Part shown: piece after piece, positions 1 through 11,675 of the stretch | How the letters are laid out: the number at the start of each line of letters is the position of its first letter | How positions within the stretch are numbered: position 1 is the stretch's first letter | Source of the DNA: Bugula neritina | Lineage: Eukaryota; Bryozoa; Gymnolaemata; Cheilostomatida; Bugulidae | Length of the DNA stretch: 64,000 nucleotides | NCBI GenBank assembly: GCA_964035545.1 | Contig: OZ037765.1 | Location: 374,001 to 438,000 of the forward strand | Direction: 5' to 3' | Position numbers and translations under genes: made by a program | The notes under the pieces: model-generated | Database searches by the model: none | What the model was told of the DNA's origin: nothing | What the model saw: the letters and a program-made list of their open reading frames with translations, nothing else

Positions 1-1481
1 TTTTTCATCAAGCAAATTTGGTTAATTCAGTCACAATATTTTTAAAGGTAGAACTCTAGACTTTCGAATTATCAGAAAAGCATTCTTTGCTAAAATCAAT
101 AGCCACTAATAGTTCAATAACACATTTATTGCTACTTCTTAAGGCTGTAGAATTCATAGCAATTATTCTAAAGATTTTCCATGAACACTGAATGTAATGT
201 CGCAACTCTAACAACATTAACATTAAATTAAGTGATTTTAATTTATTATGTTGCTATTAGGCAGCTGTGAGCATGACCTGAATAGACCTGCACTTACCTA
301 CACTTACCTACACTTACCTAGATTACAGTGACTTACTTTAATTGAATATTACATAACAAAGGCAGCATTGACTGGTGAAAAGCTTTCCACAATCACTTGA
401 CAGCTGCTGCTACTGCCACTAAAACTAATTATGTAATTCCTTTTCACTGCAATTCATTTCTTTATTAAAACATTATCAAACAACTTAGAGTATATTAGAC
501 AGAGCATACCTAAAAGGTGTGTGAGCTTGACCCTGAGTGCTCAAGTAACTCGGGGAGTTGTAGGCGCTGTATAATTCATTCAATAGACTCTGCAAATCAT
601 AGTATAGAGTCCTAGAATTTAGACTAAAGCATAAAATTGGCTCAACTAAATTATTTATTGTTTTTGTGTTATTAAAATATTTTTGTATTGATTAGAATTT
701 TAATAATAACTATTTTAACAAATATTTTACCAGAATCATTGTGATATTGTTTTTGTTTTATGCATCAAAGCAGTTTAGTTTCTGCATGAAATATTGTCTT
801 TTTAGCTCTCAAATAGCTAATAGTTTGGCTGTTCCTAAATGTCATGTTGTGTACGTGAAAAGCTTTATTGCAGACCAAAACTGAATAGCGTTGAAAGCTT
901 ACAGTTAACCTTCCTTTAAACATTGTCATTGATAAATGCACTGCCATTAGTACAGCGTTATGTAACGTAAATATCTAAAATTAACAAAAAAGTACTGAAG
1001 AAATAGCTTTGCTATGCCTTATCTTAGCAGTCCGCCAGTTGAGTGAAATAAAGTGTAACATGTAATATAAAATGTTTTACCATTAGTCAAATAAGTCGCA
1101 GTAATTTTTTATAACACAAGTTTAATTTTTGAAAAGGAAGTTATTAATGGCCTATACAATGAAGAATGTATTGTGTAGATTATAAATTATATATAGAACA
1201 TAAAACATAGGGTGTAGAGTGTACAGAGTATAGAGTAGATAACATAGAGTGTATAGTAGGTAGAGTAAAGAGTATATAGTATAGAATAGATAATATAAGG
1301 TATAGATATATACAGCCAGCTCAGCTAATTAACAAATTTCAAGCTTCATTTATAAACTCTTCAAAAGTTTGATATATTTTCTGTCTGTTGACCTTTAGGA
1401 GAGAGAAAATATGTTTCCTGTTAATATTTTGTTAAATAATGTAAATGATTTTTGTGTATTTATAGACGGAGACTGAGAAAC
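1..1481. other. AT-rich upstream region of the GPCR gene
   Basis: No coding exon is supported here. A short 10-bp direct repeat (three copies) lies near 288-319, and degenerate GTATAGAGT-like simple sequence at about 1205-1310. A pyrimidine-poor but canonical acceptor (TTTATAG at about 1458-1464) precedes the GPCR leader, so the transcript may have an upstream non-coding exon that I cannot place. Confidence 0.5.
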
Positions 1482-2813
1482 ATGGCTGCCAACTCTTCTA
1501 CGGGGAATGATACCCTAGCACAGCTCGCCAACCTGACCATCAACATGTTTGAGTGTGACAACGAAATCGATCTCAACGATGTATACATGAAGCATATTCC
1601 AGCTGCACTGACCACCAGTAAAATTCTCTCTCCAATATGGTGGAGCATCGGAATTGTGGGTAACATCCTGGCACTTCTGGTCTGGCTGCAACCGAAGATG
1701 AGACACAGTTCGGGGTTCTATTTAGCGGCTCTAGCAGTCTCGGACATCATCTTCCTGGTGTTCCGCATGGTGTACGAGATACATTACATCTACAACAAGG
1801 ATCTACTTGACAAGCAGGTTCTGTGTCAGTGGTTCCCTATCTCCTTCATGTCTGTCCAGATATTATCCCCCTTGTTTGTCCTGGCGTTTACTGTCGAGAG
1901 ATATCTGTCTGTGTGCCACCCGTTCCGTATGGTGAACCTCCACCAGAGTAACCACAAGGTCACCATGCTAGTCATCACGGGGCTCACCTTCCTGGCCTTT
2001 GGTCTCAGTGCCATACAAGGCTACTTCTTTACAGTAGAAGACGGTATCTGTAACATCAGACTAGTTGTGAGCACGTCCGGCCTGCTCGCCAGATACTCCT
2101 GGACTACGGAGATGCTAGTTTTTGCTGCGGTCCCGCTAACTATTCTCTGCCTGAATGTCTTAGTGATTCTAGAAGTCCGTAATATATCTAATCTGGAGAA
2201 ACAGAACATGAGAATAAAGAGTATTGATCAGAGATCCACCACACTAACTCTTCTAGGAGTTTCTTTCTACCTCATCCTAACCATCTTCCCTGTCACCATC
2301 ATCTTTGTCCTCTACAACACCTACGGTGACAAGAAGCTGAACCTAAACCTCTGTCTAACTGACGAAGAGATCAATAACGACGCGGCCTGGCAGTCACACC
2401 TCAGATACACAAGTTTTAAGATCCTTATCGAGGCAATCTGCCAATCTCATCACATGATCAACTTCTTTATTTACCTGCTGATGGGGAAGCAATTCCGAGT
2501 GCAACTTCGCGAGATGGTGATAATGTTCTTCTGCAAGAGGAAGCTGTCGCATGTGGCAGTCAACACTAATGGTCTCTGTAACGGCACGAGGACAACCAGA
2601 GCTAGCGTGTCCTCCAACAGAGGAAGTATCGGGCGCGGTCGGCTGAACGGAGTTGTCAAATGCGAGACAGATCAGTGTAACAATGAGAAGAATGGGAGTT
2701 GTGTGTACCACGTGGGCGAGATAGAAGCCGACAGTCATATAATCTCTAACAACGCTGCCAATATGAAACTGCTGACTTGTGAGGAAGAGTCTGAGGTAGA
2801 TCTGAATGACTGA
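1482..2813 (+). CDS. Class A (rhodopsin-family) G-protein-coupled receptor, neuropeptide-receptor-like
   Basis: 443-residue seven-transmembrane receptor at the plasma membrane. The coding region is one exon. I start at the ATG at 1482 because a splice acceptor (TATAG, 1460-1464) separates it from the in-frame ATG at 1452. Family landmarks: N-glycosylation sites NSS and NLT in the first 20 residues; TM1 with GN at 60-61; TM2 with LAALAVSD (D88); C115 before TM3, paired with C190 in loop 2; ERY at 139-141 in place of DRY; TM5 about 210-231; and NFFIY in TM7 in place of NPxxY, followed by a basic helix 8. The tail is long, Ser/Asn-rich and ends acidic. It resembles the invertebrate FMRFamide/orphan peptide-receptor group, but the ligand cannot be deduced. 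An AATAAA lies at 2952-2957. Confidence 0.95.
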   Translation: MAANSSTGNDTLAQLANLTINMFECDNEIDLNDVYMKHIPAALTTSKILSPIWWSIGIVGNILALLVWLQPKMRHSSGFYLAALAVSDIIFLVFRMVYEIHYIYNKDLLDKQVLCQWFPISFMSVQILSPLFVLAFTVERYLSVCHPFRMVNLHQSNHKVTMLVITGLTFLAFGLSAIQGYFFTVEDGICNIRLVVSTSGLLARYSWTTEMLVFAAVPLTILCLNVLVILEVRNISNLEKQNMRIKSIDQRSTTLTLLGVSFYLILTIFPVTIIFVLYNTYGDKKLNLNLCLTDEEINNDAAWQSHLRYTSFKILIEAICQSHHMINFFIYLLMGKQFRVQLREMVIMFFCKRKLSHVAVNTNGLCNGTRTTRASVSSNRGSIGRGRLNGVVKCETDQCNNEKNGSCVYHVGEIEADSHIISNNAANMKLLTCEEESEVDLND

Positions 2814-5667
2814 TTGATGGATATGAAGTGGATGACTTTATTACATTCCTAGTCCGGTTAGGCTGGCCGCACGATCAGTATACTCATGTATTGTACCTCA
2901 AAAGATAATTATGCGTTATAATTTATTAGACTTCCCTTTTGTTATAGCTAAAATAAATTTGTATATATTTTGTAAAAATGATTGTTCATATAATAATGTT
3001 ATTAATATTTTAATTTAGTGAAAACAATTAATGTATATATTGATTCATAAATATTTATTACATTTAATATCCTGCCAACTATTTGAATCACTTTTCATTT
3101 CGTGTCAATATTTTGTGAAAACATTTCCTATTAATAGCCACATAAATTTTATTATTTATTTTCTATGAGCAGTAAAATGATTTATTATAATTATATAAAT
3201 AAACTAGTGTGAATATTGCATCACATAAAGGAATGTGTAAAGCCAACATCAGTATATACAACCGCAGAGCACACACTGTTGAAGTCTTGCTACTGAATAT
3301 ACAGTCTCAAATTGCTACGAGATCTTCTAACTATTTGTAAAGTGAAAACACTAGTCAGTCATACAAATATTATACTGGTTATGCATTCATGACTTTGTGA
3401 AGATTAAATCTCAATCTTCCATTAAACTAAAAACGTTACGTTAGACTCTGAGGAAACTCTTTGTGTAGTTCATTACAAAATCTCATGTTTTGTGAAAAGA
3501 GAAAATATTTTTAGATGTAAGAATATTATTTCAACGTCTTGCTTGCTGAATGAGCCAAGGCATGTCTCTGTAGCCACTGGAATAACGGAGCTTAGAAACA
3601 AGCAGTTATTAGGAAAGTTGGTTTCTACATGCACACTGTTGTTCTATAAGAAAACTAGAAAATAAATTAATCATAATATTATGAAAAATTATAAATCATA
3701 TTTACATCTCATCTCATATTTCTAATTGTTGTAATTTCTTAAAATAATAAAATAAGAACTATAATTATAATATTTTAAACATTCAATTTATGAATATTAT
3801 GCTGAGATAGTTGCACTATAATATTATATATATTTTACCCACACGCATTTTCTGCTACTAAATTGGTATATGAGCCTGAGTCTATATATAGCTTCAGGTC
3901 CTAAGTCTATGAGAGAGTGAGATGTCTATCTCGCAGTACATATTATAAGCCTGTGTACTGAGCAGCAATATAAGCTTCATTAGCTTATCAGCAAAACCAT
4001 CACTGTGACAATGTCACTGATTCCAAGTGTCAGTTTTATGAATGAAAGTTTTAGGAAATCACTCTACAAAAGTTGAGACTTTGCAGCAGACGATTAAAGC
4101 AAATCTGCACTTCGTAGTCATCAATAATTATCTATTGTGCATAGAAGACAACTTCCACTGGCAAACACTAATTTATAAAAAGCTATTTTTAGCTGGTAAT
4201 GTATACATGACTTTCACCTAGCTGTCACAACTATAATACTAATGACTCACTAAGAGAATAATGATGAGTTTACTAAAAGCATTCCTTATAAAGATAACAC
4301 AACTTTACAATAACACATGGAAAGCATTGAGAAGGGAATGTGATACGAAAATCTATCAGATAAGATGGAATCAGAGCATGTAGCGTACAGGTGAGGTAAA
4401 TACTACAGTGTCAGGTAACAGAGGTGATGTACAGTTCATTGGTTAATGTGAATAAGTGAAAGGTGTTTAGTAATAATAAAGAATGTTTCGTTGAATTTCT
4501 TACAATATAATAATATTTAATTCTGTAATACCTGTTAGATCCCATATAGCTACTGTATAATATATACTCTCTACTAATACTAGATCCTAGCTACTGTATA
4601 ATATACCCTCTACTAATACTAGAAAGTCAATGTTGTAACTGTTTGTGATTGTCAGTCAAACTGTTTTGGTTTTAAACGCATAAAAACACATAAAAATGTA
4701 ACAAAATAATAAATGCATAGCAACTTTAATGTTATATACAATATTGAATAATAACAACAAGTGGTATAGAACAGTTGAAAGTATAATATACTAAAGTACA
4801 TGCTAGGTAAATAGACCTCCTCTCTCACCCCTCTCTCACCCCTCTCCCCCCCCCCCCCCCCAGAATATTTACTCATGTAGCCTCTTCAGGCGTACGGAGT
4901 CAGTTAGAATGAACAAGTTTCATGTGGAGGAGACAACTTAAAGTACTTCATATCTGTATTTATTGCTGGTCTTGTATACTGCTATATTACTATATTACTA
5001 GAAGAGCAAATGAGGGCTTACACTGGTTGTGGAAACATTAGACAGGGGGGGAATAACTTCAGATACTATGCATATCCAGCGGGGGGATAACTTCACACTA
5101 TTTGAAGAGAAATATCACTGTGTAACATGCAGATGAATCGAATATGACAAACTCAAGTAGTATTAATGCTAGCAAAAAGTCCTCAAATACTCACCCAGTA
5201 TTTCTACAGTGTCTCAGTCTAAATCCCTCGCTCTAGCACCAGGTCAAGGTCAAGTTGTAGTTTAAGAATATGTGAGCTCTGAGATTTAATATAACACTGT
5301 CTATAAATAAGATTTTACTTTGGTTTTGAGAGTAATACAGACCAATAGAAAAGTACTGAGTATAAAGGTGCTTGTATAATAGAAGAGCGAAGTTGAAAAT
5401 GATTTTAACATTTAATATCCAGTCCAATAAAATTTAAAACGCCGACAAAGATGGAAAGACTATACTGACATGAAATGCCGGACTTTAAATTGGCAAGCCA
5501 GGCTGAGATAACTGATTGAGCTTCGAACTACATATACTAGTTTCAGTTGTTTGGGCCAGGCTAAAAACAGAATAATATTAAATGTAGCATAAAATTGCTA
5601 ACTCTTATTATGTTACCAAAATTTAATATAGCAGTAAATCACAATAAATCGACTTTATTTTAAATAT

Positions 5668-5962
5668 TGTGTGTGTGCTGTGTGTGTGCTGTGTGTGTGC
5701 TGTGTGTGTGCTGTGTGTGTGCTGTGTGTGTGCTGTGTGTGTGCTGCGTGCGTGCTGTGTGTGTGTGTGTGTGCTGTGTGTGTGTGTGTTGTGTGTGTGC
5801 TGTGTGTGTGCTGTGTGTGTGTGTGCTGTGTGTGTGCTGTGTGTGTGCTGCGTGCGTGCTGCGTGCGTGCTGCGTGCGTGTGTGCTGTGTGTGTGCTGCG
5901 TGCGTGCTGCGTGCGTGCTGCGTGCGTGCTGCGTGCGTGCTGCGTGTGTGCTGCGTGTGTGC

Positions 5963-5998
<36 letters not shown>

Positions 5999-6012
5999 CG
6001 TGTGTGTGTGTG
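5668..6012. repeat. GT-rich microsatellite with GTGCT interruptions
   Basis: About 345 bp of alternating TG runs broken by CTG/CTGCG, opening every frame on both strands as Cys/Val or His/Thr peptides. Not coding. Confidence 0.95.
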
Positions 6013-6285
6013 ATGTTTAAAGTAGATGCAGTATATATCATTACACAGATTCTTATTGAATTACACAACTATAAATACATTCCGGGGTTCAATACACAAA
6101 CACAAGCCATCAGTATACTTGACTGCCCTTCAAAAGATTATCTTCTTTGAGCATTTCAATAAAATGCAAGTCAATAAGTAAGAGTATCCAGTAGCAGTTG
6201 CCAAAGTAGACTCTAAACTCAAGTAATCAGTTACATAATGCAGAAGGAGGAAAGTGCAGGCTATATTCTACTGGGTAGTTACACC

Positions 6286-6342
6286 TGTGACCTGTGACCT
6301 GTGACCTGTGACCTGTGACCTAATACCTGCGACCTGTGTGAT
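6286..6342. repeat. CCTGTGA heptamer tandem repeat
   Basis: Roughly seven copies of a 7-bp unit (ACCTGTG) with one degenerate copy, about 240 bp upstream of the ankyrin start. Confidence 0.85.
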
Positions 6343-6577
6343 GGAAGATTTCTTGAAGGTATAAATTAATACTAAGTCATTTTAAAAATAAGATTTAGAA
6401 ACATTGAAATAAACTATATTTTCCAAAGCAAAATATTCCAAGAACAGGAAAAAAAGCAAAATTCTGTGGTCTGGACATTTCTTTTATATAAACTTTGTCA
6501 TCCATTGTAAAATTCTTATAACTGGAGCTAAATGAACTCTTGGAGAGAAGTGTAGTATATATATGCAGTGAAATAGA

Positions 6578-9500
6578 ATGAATTTTACGCCATTTAGCGA
6601 AACAGAACTGCACAGAGCCAAAAATAGAAGGGCAGCAAAACTTGCTGTCGAGTCAGTCATACCAGAAAAACAAAAAGACTTCATCTTATGTAATAATGAA
6701 GCTTGGTGCACAGCTTTACACACAGCTGCTGGGAATAGTAGAACCGATGTGGTGGAGTATCTCTGTAAACTCTGTCAAGATAGTGATGAACTGATACTAA
6801 AAAAAGATTGTTATGGTAAGACAGCGCTACACCATGCTAAAACTCGAGACGTAGCCGAAGTACTCGTATCATCAGTCACATTTGAAAGGCAGAGAGAATT
6901 TATATTATCTTGTGACAAGAATGATCGTACAGCCTTGCACGCAGCTGCTAGTGAGGGTAGAACAGATGTAGTGGAATATCTCTGTAGATTACTTCCACCT
7001 GATGATGAACTAGTACTTAAGAAAGATAGGTATTACGGTGGAACAGCCCTGCATTATGCTGCGAATGAAGACATAGCCAAACTACTTGTATCATCAGTTA
7101 CACCGAAGAGGCAGAGAGAATTTATATTATCTTGTGACACAAAACAGCGCACAGCTTTGCACGCAGCTGCTAGTGAGGGTAGAACTGATGTAGTGGAGTA
7201 TCTCACCAGGTTATACCCATCTGATGATGAACTAATACTAAGCAGATGCTGTCACGGTTGGACAGCGCTTCATTATGCTAGGAATAGAAAGATAGCAGAG
7301 TTACTTCTGGAATCAGTCTCACCAGATGTGAAGAGAGAACTCGTTTTCTGTGTTGATGAAGACGAGTGTACAGCATTGCATGCAGCTGCAACTAGTGGCA
7401 GAACTGATGTGGTGACGTATCTCTGTGGATTATATCCAAACAATGATGAACTGGTGTTAAAGAAAGACAGTTATTTTAGAAGAACCGCGTTGCACTTTGC
7501 TAAGAATGGAGAGACAGCAAAAGCCCTAGTAGAAGCAGTTAGTCCGGACAAGCAGAAAGATTTTATATTCTCCCCAGATAAGGAGTTATGTACAGCACTG
7601 CACGTAGCTGCTTCATACGATCGGCCTGGGGTAGTAAAATATCTGTGTCGCCTGCCTCCTTGTATTAGCGCTGACCTTCTACTAGCACAAGATGCCGGCA
7701 GCCACACGCCTCTACATAATGCCTCCAGTGGAACTGTTGCTCTGAAACTTCTTTCCTTCCAAGAGCTTTCTGCAATAAGCAAAGTATTGGTAGCAGAAGA
7801 TGATAGAGGTAACACATGTATGTTGTGGCTATGTCAGCAAGGGCAACACGGTGCTTTGAGTGAACTCCTTCAGTTTGTAGAGGAAAGCTATGACTCACAG
7901 ATATTGAAGACTCATATACGTAAACGTAATAAATTGGGTCAGAATATATTGCACCTTGCTGCCTTGTCAGCATCTCTTGACGAGCTATTTGATGTGCTGC
8001 AAGATTACCTGCACCTAATGGATGTCAAGGACATGATGCATCCAGATATATATGGCAATACGCCAATACATTATGTTGCTGCCAAATATAACGTCGGCAT
8101 TTTCACTAACTTAATTCTACATCTTCCCATGTCAATAAGGCAAGGCGTTCTAGGTTTACCAAACATACAAATGACCGACTGCAAAAAAATAATAAAAACA
8201 AAATCGTTCCATAAATCATTTTATTTTCATAAAATACTTTGCAATAGAGAAGCCCCAAATATGTTTGAAACGCTCAAGGTTTTAAAAGCTGGATTGTTTT
8301 CAACCCACACAGACTATCGTGATAGCGTGTACAAGTTTACGGAGAATATTCTCAAAGTACTAAAATATTGCTTGAATGAATATTCGCTGCTGGACTCTGC
8401 TTACACGACGTCACATACTCTGTTCTCTTCGGCTGTGGGTGCACAGCACGCTTTTGTTTCAGCAACTCAGAGAAGCCAAATGCAGGCAGAAGAGGTAAGT
8501 ATATGATAGAGAGAAGAGGTAAGTATATGATAGAGACAAGAGGTAAGTATATAGTAGAGTGAAGAGGTAAGTATATGATAGAGAGAGAAGATGTAAGTAT
8601 CTGATAGAGAAGAGGTAAGTATATAATACAGAGAGAAGAAGTAAGTATACGATAGAGAGGAAGTAAGTCTATAACACAGAGAAGTGCTTTGAGTCTGGCT
8701 TAATTATTTTTATAATTCATGAAGTAAATAACATATGGTTGAATGATATTAACATATTTACCAGTAATAGAACAATACAATAGATCTCTATAGTATAGGA
8801 TGTATTGGATCTGTATATACCATAGAGAGTGTTGGAGGATGATGTCATGTGCATCGTAATAGACATGAGCAGAGTTCACCAACCTAAACAGGAAACAGCC
8901 CAGAATATTCTCAATGATATGGATCAGCCCAGCTACAGTGCTAAACCTAAGGCATAGTTCATCATAGTATAATAGCTATCATACTATTATATATTATTAT
9001 ATTAAATATACCATGTGTCAGCAGGTAGCTGTCATATATGTCATGTGTCAACAGGTAGCTGTCATACATGTCATGTGTCAACAGGTAGCTGTCATACATG
9101 TCATGTGTCAACAGGTAGCTGTCATACATGTCATGTGTCAACAGGTAGCTGTCATACATGTCATGTGTCAACAATTAGCTGTCATATATGTCATGTGTCA
9201 ACAGGTAGCTGTCATATATGTCATGTGTCAACAGGTAGCTGTCATACATGTCATGTGTCAACAGGTAGCTGTCATACATGTCATGTGTCAACAGGTAGCT
9301 GTCATACATGTCATGTGTCAACAGGTAGCTGTCATACATGTCATGTGTCAACAGGTAGCTGTCATACAAAGCTCTGTGAAAGAATCTGAGTCAAATCTCA
9401 CACCACCAGGTCCTGACTATCTGATAATCTCAGTGAAGTATGGCTCAGAAAACTATGAAAGGTGAAGGTTACATTATATCCATCACATTATCATTCACTA

Positions 9501-11559
9501 ACGGCAGTCATTAACTCTAAAAATTTATAATAATAGCATAATTATTGTTGTATAACGTTTGTTATAACAGCAAATATGCAGATATAAGAAAGCATGACTC
9601 GATGCACTCGCTGGTTACTGAGTTCACAAAGGATCCTAATGTGAGGAAAGTTACTGTAAACTCAACTCTAAACAAGAAGTACACCAGGGACAATATTGAC
9701 CACAATGTGTCTGAGATAGGCAGAGTAGATAGCAGTGATAGGCACAGTCCATCGGTTAGGGAAGGAGTGAGACTTTTTGATGAGAGTGGCAATAATGAGC
9801 TGGAGTATTCTCAGAAACTGTTAATCAGTAGCGAGACAAGAGGGAAAGCGCTGATAATCTGTAACCAACATGAGTCTAAGCCAGGAATGACAGCCAAAGA
9901 ACTGGCTACTGTTGCATCTCGAAAAAAAGCGCTCAAAACCTGTGAAACTGTTTTCAACCAGTATTTTGGTTTTGAGGTACTGTTAAAAAAATTTAAAGCA
10001 TGCTTCCTCAATTTGAAAGTTCTATTTAGTACGTCTGGCGTTTAATTTGCTTTCTTTCTGAAAGCTTGGCCTAGCTATGTTTAGCTTTATGACTTTGCCT
10101 TTTGGACAATGTAATTCATTTTATTAGGTGGTGAGCAGAGTTGATTTATCAGCAACAGAAATTCTAAACTCCATTTCACAATTCTCCGCATCTTCTGATC
10201 ATGGATTGATGGCAGCCTTAGCAATCTTCTCACATGGATCTCAAGGTCAAATCATGGGAGGTGACGGCTATTCGCTATGTTCAGTACAGGATATTATTAA
10301 TTCTTTCAACAGCGGAGCTGTCCAAAGCATCCCTAAAGTTAGTTTAATTTCTCTTTTGAATTCTTGCCAGAAGTAGATTTTAATAAAGAAACTGATAGAA
10401 CTGATGAGAAAGCAGTTAGAACTTGTTTGGCTATTTAATTATGCTGCTGAATTTAAATGCAATACAGTTTTATTTTATAAGCATTGAGAACTGTAGGTAA
10501 TATAAATCATGCAATAAGTCTTTATTATTTCATTTAAGTTTAGTAAAATGTAAGCAAGGTAATATATTCTTCACAAAAGATTCATCATTGCACAGCATAA
10601 TTCTTAGCAAAAATGACATGAAATTTATTGAGCGCTTTCAAGGAAACTTAAGCATATGCGCTCCTGGTGCTACAGGTTTTTATATTCTCTTATTTTCACT
10701 TTCATAAGAATTTGGTGTAGAAATTTACTCTTGAGTCAACCCAATTTTGACCGCAACTAATTGCTTACTAATTTATTTGTAGTTGCTTCTCCTGTCTTGC
10801 TGTCGGGGAAACATTTTACGAGAATTCAATAGAGCTCCAGACAGCTTTGAGTCGAGTACTGAATTCCCATGGCCGGAGAATGAGGTGACACTCTTATATC
10901 AACCAATCAGAAAGGTGATGGATGAATCCTTTAAAAAAAGGAAATGGAGCGAAACGGCTTTCCCAGTTCTAGAAATTCCAGTCGACTGTTACTTGATGTT
11001 TTCTACTCTGCCAGACAGCAGGTAAATCTTCAAAATATTCTCCGAGATTGGCTCTGTTATATTGAAGATCTCCCTCTTAAAAACACTTCTCCATGCATTC
11101 CTTCTACTAGTTACTAGCAGATAATACTTCTCTATAGATTACCTCTACTGGTTAGTTACTAGCAACCTGTTTCAGGTATTGTGGGTACTTTTTATCTCAA
11201 GGTCTAAACGGGAGCTTATGATTAGCTGCTTACTAAATCACTTGAGAGAGATGACAGGTGGATCCAGAAGTGGACTGGTTACCCCTACCACCACTACATC
11301 TGACGTCATTGCATTACAGACGGACAGAGCAACACTGAGGGATGACTCTGTGTTACGAAGCAATACTAACTCCGTGTCTACTAGCAGTAGAAACAATCCT
11401 GTAGTCAGAGTAGAGTTGCTTAATTTACTCACAGATGTAGCTGGAATTATGAGGGAAATATCCAGGTCAACACAATATGCTAATCTATGTTATACTACTG
11501 ATAGAAACAGTAAACAGATTTTTCTTGACATGCTGACACCTAGCGCTGATATATGCTGA
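6578..11559 (+). CDS. Ankyrin-repeat caspase (fusion of ANK array and p20/p10 caspase domain)
   Basis: Predicted 1,078-residue cysteine protease with an ankyrin prodomain. Exons: 6578-8494, 9355-9461, 9571-9976, 10128-10337, 10783-11021, 11202-11559; all junctions are phase-consistent. Residues 1-639 form an ankyrin solenoid: five ~73-residue double units with alternating TALHAAA and TALHYA, then more diverged repeats. The caspase domain starts at GKALIICN (about 766); the catalytic-His segment is FSHGSQG (H846) and the catalytic-Cys segment is LLSCCRG (C887, usually QACRG). p10 carries DSRSKREL where caspases have the S-x-R pocket. The least certain join is 8494 to 9355, whose acceptor lies in the last unit of a minisatellite; the alternative is two adjacent genes. 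No AATAAA is seen between the parts; one follows the stop at 11706-11711. The start has no upstream support, so further 5' exons are possible. Confidence 0.72.
8486..8685. repeat. Minisatellite repeating the 5' splice site of the ankyrin exon
   Basis: Units of ~23-26 bp, AGAAGAGGTAAGTATATGAT plus a short GATAGAG tail. The array begins with the last exonic bases (AGAAGAG) and the real donor GTAAGT at 8495, then repeats donor-like GTAAGTATA about seven more times. Confidence 0.9.
9013..9368. repeat. 30-bp minisatellite (about 12 units) at ankyrin-caspase junction
   Basis: Near-perfect 30-bp units (ATGTGTCAACAGGTAGCTGT plus 10 bases). The period is a multiple of three, so the frame that continues into the next exon is open throughout and would encode a 10-residue repeat (VMCQQVAVIH). 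Every unit has an in-phase TGTCAACAG acceptor-like site. Confidence 0.95.
9571..11559 (+). other. Caspase catalytic (p20-p10) domain segment
   Basis: Sub-feature of the gene above. Four exons encode beta-strand 1 and helix 1 (GKALIICN to YFGFE, exon 9571-9976), the His loop (exon 10128-10337), the catalytic Cys loop and first p10 strand (exon 10783-11021), and the p10 helices (exon 11202-11559). The Arg that usually follows the first strand and binds the P1 Asp is not obvious in the segment ESKPGMTAKE. The SxR element of p10 seems kept as DSR. The fold assignment is firm; retention of Asp-specific activity is open. Confidence 0.88.
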
Positions 11560-11675
11560 CACCTAGCTCTGATACAAGTTGATACCTAGCTCTGTTACAT
11601 GCTGATACCTAGCTCTGATACATGTTGACACCTAGCTCTGATACATGTTGACACCTAGCGCTGATACATACTGAT
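11537..11675. repeat. ~25-bp tandem repeat overlapping the caspase stop codon
   Basis: About five to six units of the type GACACCTAGCTCTGATACAT. The first unit covers the last codons and the TGA at 11557-11559, so the C-terminal residues (about LTPSADIC) lie in repeat sequence. Confidence 0.85.

Larger units (their letters stand above)
2814..6577. other. Non-coding region between GPCR and ankyrin-caspase genes
   Basis: GPCR 3' UTR with AATAAA at 2952-2957, then AT-rich sequence without a credible exon. It contains two copies of a ~45-bp repeat at about 4545-4622, a poly-C run at about 4845-4861, a GT-rich microsatellite (listed separately) and a CCTGTGA heptamer array at about 6286-6342. Open frames here are simple-sequence artefacts. 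Confidence 0.6.

Noticed and set aside
5655-6150. Cys/Val- and His/Thr-rich frames across the GT repeat
   Set aside because: Open in several frames on both strands from dinucleotide repetition alone.
8899-8958. Alternative exon ending the ankyrin gene with a stop at about 8958
   Set aside because: It begins after an AG and reads in frame to TAG, so a separate ankyrin-only isoform is possible, but no poly(A) signal follows and direct splicing to 9355 keeps the caspase in phase. Kept only as an alternative.
9013-9368. CRISPR-like array
   Set aside because: Repeats are directly adjacent with no unique spacers and the window is a metazoan genome. The same applies to every other array here.
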